From the NCBI GenBank assembly GCA_029262635.1, contig JAJCZA010000005.1, forward strand, positions 599,135 to 663,134: a DNA stretch of 64,000 nucleotides. The letters are read 5' to 3'. Shown here in pieces: positions 1-8,210 of the stretch. The notes under the pieces were generated by a model. It searched no databases, was not told where the DNA came from, and saw only the letters and a list, made by a program, of their open reading frames with translations. This DNA is from Vampirovibrionales bacterium. GTDB taxonomy: Bacteria; Cyanobacteriota; Vampirovibrionia; Vampirovibrionales; Vampirovibrionaceae. The position numbers were made by a program, and so were the translations under genes. Positions within the stretch are counted from its first letter, which is position 1. Every line of letters starts with the position of its first letter.

Positions 1-423
1 GGGACAAAAATTATCGTCAATCACGTCAAAGCCCATGGAACGAAACATGTCCGATAATTCTTCTGTCATCATGGTCAACGGGTGCAAGACCCCTTGGCGG
101 TGGAACACACCCGGCATCGTTACGTCCAGGGTTTCTGATTGAATTTTCGCGTTAATCTCGGCGTGTTTTAAACTTTCGAGTTTCATCTCGATTTGATGTT
201 GTAAAGCGTCACTCACCTCATTAGCTAAAGCGCCAATTGCCGGACGTTCTTCGTTAGAAACGTCTTTCAGGTTTCGCTTAATATCGTTAATCTGTCCTTT
301 TCGGCCCAAAAATTTTACGCGAATATCATCCACCGCCTGAACACTGTTTGCAGAGTCTAGTTCGGATTCTGCAGTTTGGCGTAGGGTTTCTAATTCGTTT
401 TTGATATCAACCTGGGTGGACAT
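1..423 (-). CDS. pheS: Phenylalanyl-tRNA synthetase alpha subunit, N-terminal part (cut by window edge)
   Basis: The 141 visible codons encode the N-terminal portion of PheS, which with PheT charges tRNA-Phe in the cytoplasm. Visible are the N-terminal coiled-coil region that binds tRNA, a conserved LGRKG segment near residue 40, an ERPAIGALAN segment, and the start of the catalytic core with LDVTMPG and a downstream HPLTMMTEEL block near residues 115-125. The reading frame is open to base 1, so the catalytic domain lies outside the window. The ATG at 421-423 is preceded by GGAG about 13 bases upstream. It lies directly downstream of an acyl-CoA dehydrogenase gene on the same strand, but no functional link is evident. 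The family call is firm because the order of conserved blocks matches PheS throughout. Confidence 0.93.
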   Translation of the reverse strand, partial: MSTQVDIKNELETLRQTAESELDSANSVQAVDDIRVKFLGRKGQINDIKRNLKDVSNEERPAIGALANEVSDALQHQIEMKLESLKHAEINAKIQSETLDVTMPGVFHRQGVLHPLTMMTEELSDMFRSMGFDVIDDNFCP

Positions 424-468
424 GGTCTTGGGGTGCTCCAATTTTATCTTTTTAATTTATTAAAGCTT

Positions 469-1611
469 TTATTTTAATAAATGCTTCGCAATGATCACAT
501 GCTGAATCTCACTGGTGCCTTCAAAAAGCGACATGACTCGGGCGTCTCGAAAATAGCGTTCCACAGGAAAATCAGTGGTATAACCATATCCGCCATGAAT
601 CTGAACCGCTTCCGTGGCGCATTGGTTGGCGATTTCTGAGGCATAGAGCTTCGCCATGGACGCTTCCTTAGCATAATCCAAACCAGCCTGTTTCATGCGA
701 GCCGCATTATAGATCAATCCCCGTGCCGCTTCAATTTTCGTGCCCATATCGGCTAACTTAAATTGAATGGCTTGAAAGTTAGCAATGGGTTTTCCGAATT
801 GCTGACGTTCTTTAGCATACTTAACGGAGGCCTCTAAACAGGCTTCAGCAATCCCCATAGAGATAGTTGCAATGCTGATTCGACCGATGTTTAGACTTTT
901 CATAAAGACCTTAAAGCCTTTGCCCTCTTTGTGTAAAAGCTGATGAGTGGCCACTCGACAGTTATCTAAATGCATTTCGCCCCAGTCGCCACCGATGAGC
1001 CCCATCTTATCGTCGCCTTTGTTAATGCTCATGCCATGATAGTCACGTTCCAATATAAACGCACTGAGTCCTTTACTCCCAGCTTGCTCTTTATCGGTTC
1101 GTCCGGTTACTAAAAAGATATCAGCCAATAAGGCGTTGGTGATAAAGATTTTTGTGCCGTTCATTACGTAGCCTTTACCATTTTTAGTGGCTTGAACTAG
1201 TCCACTGCCCGCATCGCTACCGGCGTTGGGCTCTGTCAGGCAAAAGGCGCCAATTTTTCGTCCGGCCACTAAATCTGGTAGGTATTTTTCTTTTTGATCT
1301 TCCGTCCCGTTCTCTAGTAGGGGCAAACTCACCAACGATACATGAACAGAAAGTGCTGTAGCCAAGGCCGCAGAGACTTTGGCAACCTCTTCTAATACGA
1401 GAAAGTAGCTCAGACTATCGACTTCGGCCCCGCCGTATTTCTCTGGAAAAGGGAGCCCTGTCAAGCCGAGTTCGCCCATTCTTTCCCACAGCGTCTTTAA
1501 GGTGTCTAAATCTCCGGACTCTAGCACCGAGCTTACGGGCGCCACCTCTTTTTCTGCAAAATCTCGAGCCATCTCTCGAATGCTGATTTGTTCATCTGTT
1601 AAAAACGCCAT
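469..1611 (-). CDS. Acyl-CoA dehydrogenase (short-chain/butyryl-CoA type)
   Basis: This 380-residue protein has the full length and layout of an FAD-dependent acyl-CoA dehydrogenase: an N-terminal helical domain, a middle beta domain with the signature AFCLTEPNAGSD near residue 125, and a C-terminal helical domain. The C-terminal signature RYFRDARVMSLFEGTSEIQ carries the catalytic-base glutamate (FEGTSE) seen in short-chain members. It should catalyse alpha,beta-dehydrogenation of a fatty acyl-CoA in beta-oxidation or in the reverse butyrate-type pathway. No etfAB or other beta-oxidation gene is adjacent, so substrate length cannot be settled from context. The ATG at 1609-1611 gives the expected MAFLTDEQ N-terminus. 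An AT-rich inverted repeat (456-464 and 473-481) overlaps the stop codon. Confidence 0.9.
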   Translation of the reverse strand: MAFLTDEQISIREMARDFAEKEVAPVSSVLESGDLDTLKTLWERMGELGLTGLPFPEKYGGAEVDSLSYFLVLEEVAKVSAALATALSVHVSLVSLPLLENGTEDQKEKYLPDLVAGRKIGAFCLTEPNAGSDAGSGLVQATKNGKGYVMNGTKIFITNALLADIFLVTGRTDKEQAGSKGLSAFILERDYHGMSINKGDDKMGLIGGDWGEMHLDNCRVATHQLLHKEGKGFKVFMKSLNIGRISIATISMGIAEACLEASVKYAKERQQFGKPIANFQAIQFKLADMGTKIEAARGLIYNAARMKQAGLDYAKEASMAKLYASEIANQCATEAVQIHGGYGYTTDFPVERYFRDARVMSLFEGTSEIQHVIIAKHLLK

Positions 1612-1699
1612 CGCTTTTGTCCCAAATCGATTAAACTAAAATAGAGTTAGAATGATTTTAATACAGACCCCAATCCAATGGAAACAGGACAAAAATTCC

Positions 1700-2239
1700 A
1701 TGGCGTCACCTCCGTGTCATCCTTCAAATAACGCCCTCAAGGGTTACACCCTCATCGGTATTTCCGGCAAACAGTTTTCTGGAAAAGACCAGCTGACGAC
1801 CTTACTGCTGAAAGCCTTACCTTCGTTCAAGCAAGTTCCACTGGCGCTAGCCATTAAGCAGGCTTATGCTAAACAGCACCACGTTTCTCTTGAAGAGATT
1901 GAGGCGAATAAAGCCCAGTATCGCCCGGGCCTGATTGACTTAGGTGATCGGGGCCGTTCAGAAGACCCAGACTATTGGCTAAAGCAGGTGCTGGATATTC
2001 CTGGCCCAAAAATCATTTCGGATGTACGGCTCTGGCGAGAATATGATTTGCTAAAAAACCATGGCGCCTTTCTAATCCGGGTTGAAGCGAGTCGATCTAT
2101 TCGAGCCCAACGGGGCGCTCTGGTCAGCGAAGACGATCCTACCGAATGTGAGCTGGATGCGCTTGAAGGTTGGGACGCTGTTTTACGAAATGAAGGCACG
2201 CTGGATGACCTATCAAAAAAGCTACAGGCCTTACTATAA
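1700..2239 (+). CDS. P-loop nucleotide kinase-like protein (dNMP kinase fold)
   Basis: The protein opens with a phosphate-binding loop of the type GISGKQFSGKDQ, as in dephospho-CoA and deoxynucleoside monophosphate kinases. A hydrophobic strand IISDVRLWREYDLL follows, and a C-terminal LRNEGTLDDLSKKL helix typical of phage and bacterial dNMP kinase-like proteins, where an acidic-Arg pair contacts the nucleotide. The substrate is not determined by the sequence. I prefer the ATG at 1700, which has AGGA upstream; an in-frame ATG at 1652 would add 16 residues with weak ribosome-binding context. The gene stands alone between a divergent acyl-CoA dehydrogenase and purD, with 71 bases before purD, so it may be co-transcribed with it. 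It could instead be an uncharacterised ATPase of the same fold. Confidence 0.65.
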   Translation: MASPPCHPSNNALKGYTLIGISGKQFSGKDQLTTLLLKALPSFKQVPLALAIKQAYAKQHHVSLEEIEANKAQYRPGLIDLGDRGRSEDPDYWLKQVLDIPGPKIISDVRLWREYDLLKNHGAFLIRVEASRSIRAQRGALVSEDDPTECELDALEGWDAVLRNEGTLDDLSKKLQALL

Positions 2240-2310
2240 AACCAACCATTTCATCCCTCGAATGTTTCCGCTATGATGCATTCCTGATCAAACACGGAGA
2301 AGACACGACG

Positions 2311-3606
2311 ATGAAAATTCTGGTAATCGGTAGTGGTGGCCGGGAACATGCACTCGGTTGGAAGTTGACTCAACAGACTGACCCTATAGCCAAGGTTCCG
2401 CATGAGCTTTTCTTTGCTCCTGGTAACCCGGGTTGTGAGGCTCTGGGGCAACGTCTTGAGATTGAAGTGACTGATACGCAAGGGCTCCTTCTTTTTGCGG
2501 AAAAGGAAAATATCGATCTGACTATTGTCGGTCCGGAAGTTCCCTTGGCACTGGGTATTGTAGATCTCTTCCAAAAGCATCAGTTGACGGTTTTTGGCCC
2601 CACCAAAGCGGGTGCCCAATTGGAATCCAGTAAAGATTATGCTAAAACGCTCATGCAAAAAGCCCATATTCCGACGGCAGGTTATGTGTTTTGCGATAAC
2701 GCTGAGTTTGCTTTGCAAGCCCTGACCCAGTTTTCTCCCCCTTATGTTATTAAGCAGGATGGACTGGCGGCGGGTAAAGGGGTTACGATTGCGCCTGACC
2801 GACAAACGGCCAAGATTGCCATTGAAGAGTCCTTTGCTAAAGATATGCCTGTCATTATTGAAGAGTTTTTACAGGGCGAAGAGCTTTCTATATTAGCCAT
2901 TTGTGATGGAAAACGGGCGATTCCCATGATGAGCGCCCAGGACTTCAAAAAAGTGGGCGAGGGTAACACCGGCCCTAATACGGGTGGTATGGGTGCTTAC
3001 GCACCGGTGCCGTTTGTGACCTCTGAACTATTGGCTACGGTTCAAACCGAGGTGTTGAACCCTATGATAAAGGCATTGATTAACGAAGGTATCGATTTTC
3101 GGGGGGTTCTCTATGCGGGGCTGATGATCTCTCCTGAAGGTCAGCCGAACGTGGTTGAATTTAACGTCCGCTTCGGTGATCCGGAAACCCAGGTGGTTCT
3201 ACCCTTACTGGAAGACGATCTGGCTCATATCCTGCTTCAGGCTGCCGAAGGCGACTTAGCGCCTTATGAGGTGATTGGATTTAAATTTAAACCCAGTCAG
3301 TCAGCGGTTACTGTAGTTCTTACTTCAGAAGGTTATCCTGGCCCGTATACCACGGGTTTTCCGATTACTGTTCCAGAAACCCTGCCGGAAAACACCCTCA
3401 TTTTTCATGCGGGAACCAAAAAGACACCTGAACAAACCCTTGTCAGTAATGGGGGACGTGTTGTTAATGTCACGGGGTTGGGCGATTCTATTGAGTCTGC
3501 TCGTCAAAAAGCCTATGCTTTGGCGGAGCAAGTTTGCTTCGATAATAAATTCTGCCGTCTGGACATTGCTAAAAGCGTGACAGAAAAGGCTAAACAGCTG
3601 GTTTAA
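2311..3606 (+). CDS. purD: Phosphoribosylamine--glycine ligase (GAR synthetase)
   Basis: PurD joins glycine to 5-phosphoribosylamine using ATP, the second step of purine synthesis. The 431-residue length is typical. The N-terminal domain starts with KILVIGSGGREHAL and includes TIVGPEVPLALGIVD. The ATP-grasp region follows, with the glycine-rich GLAAGKGVTI block near residue 150, IIEEFLQGEELS, GPNTGGMGAY and the metal-binding NVRFGDPETQ segment. The ATG has GGAG about 11 bases upstream. The stop codon overlaps that of the convergent amidase gene by four bases, leaving no room for a shared terminator. No other pur gene is in the window, so purine genes are dispersed. Confidence 0.97.
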   Translation: MKILVIGSGGREHALGWKLTQQTDPIAKVPHELFFAPGNPGCEALGQRLEIEVTDTQGLLLFAEKENIDLTIVGPEVPLALGIVDLFQKHQLTVFGPTKAGAQLESSKDYAKTLMQKAHIPTAGYVFCDNAEFALQALTQFSPPYVIKQDGLAAGKGVTIAPDRQTAKIAIEESFAKDMPVIIEEFLQGEELSILAICDGKRAIPMMSAQDFKKVGEGNTGPNTGGMGAYAPVPFVTSELLATVQTEVLNPMIKALINEGIDFRGVLYAGLMISPEGQPNVVEFNVRFGDPETQVVLPLLEDDLAHILLQAAEGDLAPYEVIGFKFKPSQSAVTVVLTSEGYPGPYTTGFPITVPETLPENTLIFHAGTKKTPEQTLVSNGGRVVNVTGLGDSIESARQKAYALAEQVCFDNKFCRLDIAKSVTEKAKQLV

Positions 3607-5345
3607 GCTCTTATAAATCGATCCATTTCAGAGGCCAATGTTTCGACGGCTTTCTTTTGAAAGGATGGCTCGATTAAGCGCTCAAATTCGTTTGGGTTTG
3701 TGAAAAACCCAAACTCCACTAACACCGAAAGGGCGCCATGAATTCGGGTCATGGCCAGACTATCGTAGAACATGCCATAATCATGAATCGAAAGTGATCG
3801 GCTGAGCGTGCGTTGAAGAGCCATGGCAAGCTTTTGGGAGAAGGGGTGGTAGTAGTAACAGCTGATGCCCTGATGCTCTAACGGATCTCGCCCATCAGGT
3901 AGTGCGTTATGATGGAGGCTCACTACTAAATCCGCTTGAACGGCTTGCGCTTTTTGATGTCGTTCTATCAGTGAAACGGACTCATCCTGATTTCGAGTTA
4001 AAAAAACGTGTTTAAACCCTTTGTTTTTAAGCTTTTCAGCCAGTTCTTTTGCGATAGTTAGGTTTAAATCTTTTTCCGCCAGTCCATTGGGGCCAACGGT
4101 TCCGGTTTCCTCACCGCCATGGCCGGGATCAATCAAAATTACACAGGCGGAGGACTCTTTGGGTAACGTCTTCAATGAAAAGACGAGTCCCTCGTCGGTG
4201 TAGTCATAGCTGTATCCTGAGAGATCGGGAGCAATTAGCTTGACATCCAGCCGGTTCTCGCTGGCCTGAACCCATTGGATATCCGAGATAACCGGGTTGC
4301 CAGCATCCAAACGAATCACATCACAATAAGATACCGTACTGTAGAGGGAAATCACCAGTTCATTATTAGCATAGCGTACTTGAATCGGTACTTTGTCCGA
4401 TAATGGAATAACCACTTCCGAACGACAGGGAGCCACTTGGCGACAGATGATCTGTCGTACGGGTAGTCGAGCAAACGGCAAGGTGGATTGGCCTTCCACA
4501 TCCGCTTGATGGATCCAGAAAGTTTCGTTCTGGTCGAGTCGTGTTCGATACCATGGGCCGACTTGGGCATCCAACATCAGCCATACACCATCGAGTTGTG
4601 GTGTTAGTCTGGCCGTCTGATCTGACGGGCCGGTTCGGACAATCGCTGTTTTTTGTCCGTTTTTCAAAGCAACTCGTCCGGTTTGGGTTCTCGAGGAAAT
4701 AGAAAGGGATGAAGGGAAAGACCGGGTAAAGGTTTCTCCGTTGTCGTGTACTAATTTCAATTGGATGGGCACCCGTTCTACGGGCTGTGCACTCTGAGGA
4801 ATTTGAATCAATCCGGCATAATAGCCTTCCGTTGGGATTAATACATCGCCCTGATAGAGTTCACCAAACACACCCTGCCGATTATCCACATAGGTAGAAG
4901 AAGGAGAACCCTCCGACTGGTTTGGAAGTAAAATCACCGGTTCTTTTAGCACGCCGGGAATGGTAACGCTAGCCTGAACACCAGGTGTTGCTAGGCACGC
5001 CACCGAAAATAAATCGCCCGGAATCAGCGTCATTGGCTCGCAGGGCATGAGAGTGTTTTCATCCACCGCAAGGGTATTTGGGGGCAAGGCGGCTTTGGGC
5101 GGGTGCCGGAGGATCGTTAAGTCAAGAGTCTCCTGTACTTTCTCTAATCCTGATTTCGGAATCGCCTGAAGTTGGAAAGTGTTCTTACCAGGCCCTAAAG
5201 GGATCTTCCAGGAGAAAAACCCTTGGTTTGAAAGTGGAACAGACTTGCCATCCAATAAAAGGCGTGCGTTTGAAACCGAACCCACCAGAAAAGTACTGGC
5301 TTCATACGTCTCATGGTCAGGCTCAGGGTAAACGAGCCGGATCAT
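3603..5345 (-). CDS. N-acetylmuramoyl-L-alanine amidase (Amidase_3) with long N-terminal beta region
   Basis: The C-terminal 180 residues form an Amidase_3 zinc domain that cleaves the lactyl-amide bond between muramic acid and the stem peptide. Zinc ligands and catalytic residues are visible as LIDPGHGGEE (His near 409), GLAEKDLN (Glu), VSLHHN (His) and LVEFGFFTN (catalytic Glu near 544). Residues 1-400 are beta-rich; the first 75 resemble a glucodextranase-B/Ig-like fold with the phrase VPLSNQGFFSWKIPLGPGKN. There is no recognisable signal peptide although such enzymes act on the wall, and no earlier in-frame start exists. Its ATG overlaps the pyrF stop (ATGA), so translation is coupled. 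The catalytic assignment is firm; the N-terminal domains are described only by appearance. Confidence 0.9.
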   Translation of the reverse strand: MIRLVYPEPDHETYEASTFLVGSVSNARLLLDGKSVPLSNQGFFSWKIPLGPGKNTFQLQAIPKSGLEKVQETLDLTILRHPPKAALPPNTLAVDENTLMPCEPMTLIPGDLFSVACLATPGVQASVTIPGVLKEPVILLPNQSEGSPSSTYVDNRQGVFGELYQGDVLIPTEGYYAGLIQIPQSAQPVERVPIQLKLVHDNGETFTRSFPSSLSISSRTQTGRVALKNGQKTAIVRTGPSDQTARLTPQLDGVWLMLDAQVGPWYRTRLDQNETFWIHQADVEGQSTLPFARLPVRQIICRQVAPCRSEVVIPLSDKVPIQVRYANNELVISLYSTVSYCDVIRLDAGNPVISDIQWVQASENRLDVKLIAPDLSGYSYDYTDEGLVFSLKTLPKESSACVILIDPGHGGEETGTVGPNGLAEKDLNLTIAKELAEKLKNKGFKHVFLTRNQDESVSLIERHQKAQAVQADLVVSLHHNALPDGRDPLEHQGISCYYYHPFSQKLAMALQRTLSRSLSIHDYGMFYDSLAMTRIHGALSVLVEFGFFTNPNEFERLIEPSFQKKAVETLASEMDRFIRA

Positions 5346-6121
5346 GATGGGGACGAAGCCGAATAAACGGAATTCATCTCATCGAGAATCTGAAGCGTGG
5401 CTGCCGCAGGATCTTCTGCTTGAGTAATGGGTCGCCCCACGACAATGAAACTGGCGCCATTGCGCATGGCCTCAGCGGGCGTCACGACCCGTGCCTGGTC
5501 GTCTTTTTTTAGGTTTGCCACCGCGTTGGCCGGACGAATACCGGGGGTTACCAGTACAAAGTCGGGGCCACATGCCTCTCGAATGAGTGCTGCTTCCTGC
5601 GCAGAGCAGACCACACCATCTAACCCGTTTTCCTGTGCCATTTTTGCGAGGTACACCACATAATCCTGCAATGTCCCATGGACTTTTAGCGCCTCATGGA
5701 GAACCGATTCAGATAGGCTGGTCAGTAACGTCACACCAATCAACATGGGTTTTGGCAGATTGGTCTTATCCGCACCCTCTTGGGCTCCTTCAACAGCGGC
5801 TTTTAACATGTCAGGGCCGCCGGTTGTATGGACATTGAAAAAATTGACCCCCTGTGAGGCTAAAACCCCTGAAGAGCGTCGAACCGTATTGGGGATATCA
5901 TGCAGTTTCAAGTCCAGAAAGGTAAAGCACCCGTCCTGTTGAAGGGTGTGTACCACAGCAATGCCTCCTCGAAAATAGAGTTCCATCCCTATTTTAAAGG
6001 TGACATTCAAGGGCTTTAGCTGATTTACTAATTTCAAGGCGTCTTGGGTGGAGTTGACATCCAGCGCGACAATTAGCCTTTTAGAGCGCGGTTCGGTTTG
6101 TGAAAGAAAGGAATGGGACAT
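5342..6121 (-). CDS. pyrF: Orotidine 5'-phosphate decarboxylase
   Basis: PyrF decarboxylates OMP to UMP, the last step of de novo pyrimidine synthesis. The 259-residue protein shows the class-1 signature LDLKLHDIPNTV containing the catalytic Asp-Lys-Asp array, an N-terminal IVALDVN strand, and the phosphate-binding VTPGIRP and IVVGRPIT loops near the C-terminus. The ATG at 6119-6121 is preceded by GGAG five bases upstream, which favours it over a GTG two codons earlier. The gene is the first of a two-gene unit with the wall amidase (four-base ATGA overlap). Two other pyrimidine genes, pyrK and pyrD, lie near 40 kb. Confidence 0.96.
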   Translation of the reverse strand: MSHSFLSQTEPRSKRLIVALDVNSTQDALKLVNQLKPLNVTFKIGMELYFRGGIAVVHTLQQDGCFTFLDLKLHDIPNTVRRSSGVLASQGVNFFNVHTTGGPDMLKAAVEGAQEGADKTNLPKPMLIGVTLLTSLSESVLHEALKVHGTLQDYVVYLAKMAQENGLDGVVCSAQEAALIREACGPDFVLVTPGIRPANAVANLKKDDQARVVTPAEAMRNGASFIVVGRPITQAEDPAAATLQILDEMNSVYSASSPS

Positions 6122-6324
6122 GGGCACTCCAAAACATTTTTAAAGTGTTTCGATTGATTATTACCCCATTCATTATCCTGTAAAATCCACGAATAAATCA
6201 AATTCCTTCTGAGGCTTTGATATTCTTTTTTATTTAGGCGCATTTTTTTTGATTGACGTGTTTTATAGAAAGCAGGCTTTATTATTGACTACTCATTTTA
6301 TTTAGGACAAAAAAGGGACATTCA

Positions 6325-6840
6325 ATGGACGTTTCACTTAAATCCCCCACCTTTTCAGGCTTGCAGTCGCTCAACCCAACAAGTAAAATGCCGCCCAGTC
6401 CGGCTATAACTACTGGGCCAGATGCGCTGTCCATTCGTTTTGGAAATACCCAATCGGCGGATGCCTCAGAAGGGAAAGAGAATTTCTTTAAGCGAACAGG
6501 ATCGAAGATTAAAAACTTTTTTACCATTGAGGACTTTAGCTTTAAAAAGTCGGCGAAAGGAGCAGGGCAAGGTGTCCTTAGTTACTTTACCTCCCCTAAA
6601 AAAGGGATATTCCTTGATTTAGGGATTAATGCCGGTATTGGCGTTGCATTGGCCGGTGTTTTATTAGCCACAGGTTTGGGTGCGGCGGCGATACCCAGCT
6701 TATTACCGATTTTGGGGGTGACCATGGCTATTTTTAGTACGGTTCAAATGACGTTTCGGGCCATTAAAGGGTTTTTTAAGCCCGAATTTTATGCTGCTCA
6801 ACAAGACGAACTTAAAAAGGATGAGACTTCGACAGCATGA
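6325..6840 (+). CDS. Small hairpin membrane protein with Phe-Gly leader (1 of 3)
   Basis: I do not recognise this 171-residue protein. Residues 1-50 are polar and rich in Ser, Pro and Thr, with the motif IRFG ending at residue 40. A basic, aromatic stretch follows (about 55-95), then two hydrophobic segments (about 98-118 and 122-142) separated by a short turn, and a charged tail. A cleavable signal peptide is absent. AAGGGA lies seven bases before the ATG. Its stop overlaps the start of the next gene (ATGA), and that protein has the same layout, so the two are probably paralogues acting together. The function is unknown; hairpin insertion in a membrane is inferred from hydrophobicity only. 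Confidence 0.75.
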   Translation: MDVSLKSPTFSGLQSLNPTSKMPPSPAITTGPDALSIRFGNTQSADASEGKENFFKRTGSKIKNFFTIEDFSFKKSAKGAGQGVLSYFTSPKKGIFLDLGINAGIGVALAGVLLATGLGAAAIPSLLPILGVTMAIFSTVQMTFRAIKGFFKPEFYAAQQDELKKDETSTA

Positions 6841-7304
6841 TGAATTCCGTCTCTTTTGCATCACAAGCAGGCCCCCAACCTCAGGGGGTTAACAAGCGTG
6901 TTTTATCTCCCTCTCTCTCTTTTGGAGAAGCTGTGGAAGACGTATCTCGTTTTGGTGCAAGTTCTTCTTTTTCTCTTGAAGAGCTTGAGGCCATTAGTCA
7001 ACGGGGTTGGAAAGATGCGTTTAAAGCCGGGCTTAAAACCATGAAGCCGTTTTTTACCGATTGGCGATTGACCGGGCAGGCCTCTCAGGTTATTTTTGCC
7101 GGGACCATTTTTGGTATTGTCTCCACAGCCCTTTCCCTTACGCCACCACTTGCGATCATAGCGATCCCAACCAGCATTGCTAGTTTGGCGGCCCTGTATC
7201 TGGCGTTTGACTTTATTCAGGGGTTTGGGCATGAGCGTGAGCTGCAGAATAAGGCTCGTGAAATCATAAATCCGTCTGAAAAAACAGAAAACAAAAAAAA
7301 CTAA
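6837..7304 (+). CDS. Small hairpin membrane protein with Phe-Gly leader (2 of 3)
   Basis: This 155-residue protein repeats the plan of the preceding gene: a Ser/Pro/Gln-rich leader with two Phe-Gly motifs (SFG ending at residue 30, RFG ending at residue 40), a basic amphipathic stretch (about 55-80), two hydrophobic segments (about 84-101 and 105-125) joined by a PP turn, and a polar tail ending in Lys/Asn. The hydrophobic block ends in FDFIQGFG, comparable to MTFRAIKGFF at the same place in the upstream protein, which supports common descent. Its ATG overlaps the upstream TGA, so translation is probably coupled. No enzymatic motif is visible. Confidence 0.75.
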   Translation: MMNSVSFASQAGPQPQGVNKRVLSPSLSFGEAVEDVSRFGASSSFSLEELEAISQRGWKDAFKAGLKTMKPFFTDWRLTGQASQVIFAGTIFGIVSTALSLTPPLAIIAIPTSIASLAALYLAFDFIQGFGHERELQNKAREIINPSEKTENKKN

Positions 7305-7403
7305 GCAACTTTTTTCTTTCAGGGTTTTATATTTAACCAGAAGCGGTTATCCCTTCACTGTACTCTCTCCCATAACAGTACAAATAACAAAGGACATCCA
7401 ATT

Positions 7404-8210
7404 ATGTCACCGACCCTTTCAACCCTCCCTCTCGTGTCAAATCCGAATATCAAACCGGCTTTTTCTGCCGCCCAAACCACGCCCTTAAGGTTTGGCTCGG
7501 AAACAAAAGAGGAACCGGATACGTTTGATAAAAAAGAAACCGAGTCGGCTGAATCTGAACCGAAGAAACCGTATTTTAGCCGTCTGGCTGATTTCCTTCT
7601 GTTTAAAGAGACGAGTTTTTTTTATAACCCAGCGACAGCAGTCGTGATTGGCCTTGCGGCAGGCATCCTTTTTGGGGGAGGTCCGCTCTCCATCCTCACG
7701 GTTCCGCTGGCGTTGGTAATTTGGCCGATGTTTGGTGGCGGCAGCGAAAAAACTGGCGAGGCTGAAAAAACTGGAGAAGTCGATGAGACTGAGGAGAGTG
7801 ATGGTGGAACAGACTCTACTGACAGCATTGATGCCGATACAGAGGAGAAAGATGCTGGCGCTATGATAGAGCTTGAAAAACTAGAAAAGGTTCATAACCC
7901 ATACACATTTGCCAAGCCTCTTGAAAAGTCTGAAAATCAGCAAAATTTGCAAGCAGCATTAGATGAAAATAACCCTGAAGGCTTGCCGCCAATGCTCAAG
8001 CAAGCGTACCTGATTCTTAAAGCCAATGAAGCCTTAAGTTTTGACGATACTTTAACCGTTAAGAGCCTTTCTGAAAAAGCAGAGAGGGATGTCACGTCAC
8101 CGTCACAAAGAGCTAAATCTGCTGAAAAATCAGAAATCAACATTTTGATTGGCGAGCTTAATGCTCTCATTGAAAATATAGATAAGAAAACGCAAGAAGC
8201 ATCAGAATAA
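7404..8210 (+). CDS. Hairpin membrane protein with Phe-Gly leader and acidic tail (3 of 3)
   Basis: The 268-residue product is a longer member of the same layout. A Ser/Thr/Pro-rich leader contains LRFG ending at residue 31, an acidic spacer follows, then two hydrophobic segments (about 77-92 and 94-110) with glycine-rich ends. The rest is a soluble tail beginning with a strongly acidic, imperfectly repeated Glu-Lys-Thr-Gly-Glu stretch (about 113-150) and continuing as predicted helix. AAGGA lies nine bases before the ATG. It is 99 bases downstream of the second hairpin gene and may have its own promoter. Its 3' end overlaps the convergent Nudix gene by nine bases. No known family was recognised. 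Confidence 0.75.
   Translation: MSPTLSTLPLVSNPNIKPAFSAAQTTPLRFGSETKEEPDTFDKKETESAESEPKKPYFSRLADFLLFKETSFFYNPATAVVIGLAAGILFGGGPLSILTVPLALVIWPMFGGGSEKTGEAEKTGEVDETEESDGGTDSTDSIDADTEEKDAGAMIELEKLEKVHNPYTFAKPLEKSENQQNLQAALDENNPEGLPPMLKQAYLILKANEALSFDDTLTVKSLSEKAERDVTSPSQRAKSAEKSEINILIGELNALIENIDKKTQEASE

Noticed and set aside
456-481. Nine-base AT inverted repeat TTTATTAAA/TTTAATAAA at the acyl-CoA dehydrogenase stop
   Set aside because: It is pure A/T apart from the loop and not followed by a U-tract on the minus strand, so I do not call it a terminator.
2251-2805. 184-codon minus-strand open frame
   Set aside because: It is a shadow of purD; the purD frame is fully explained by conserved motifs.
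4882-4890. A perfect DnaA box sequence TTATCCACA
   Set aside because: It is a single copy inside the amidase coding region with no neighbours of the same kind, so an origin is not supported.
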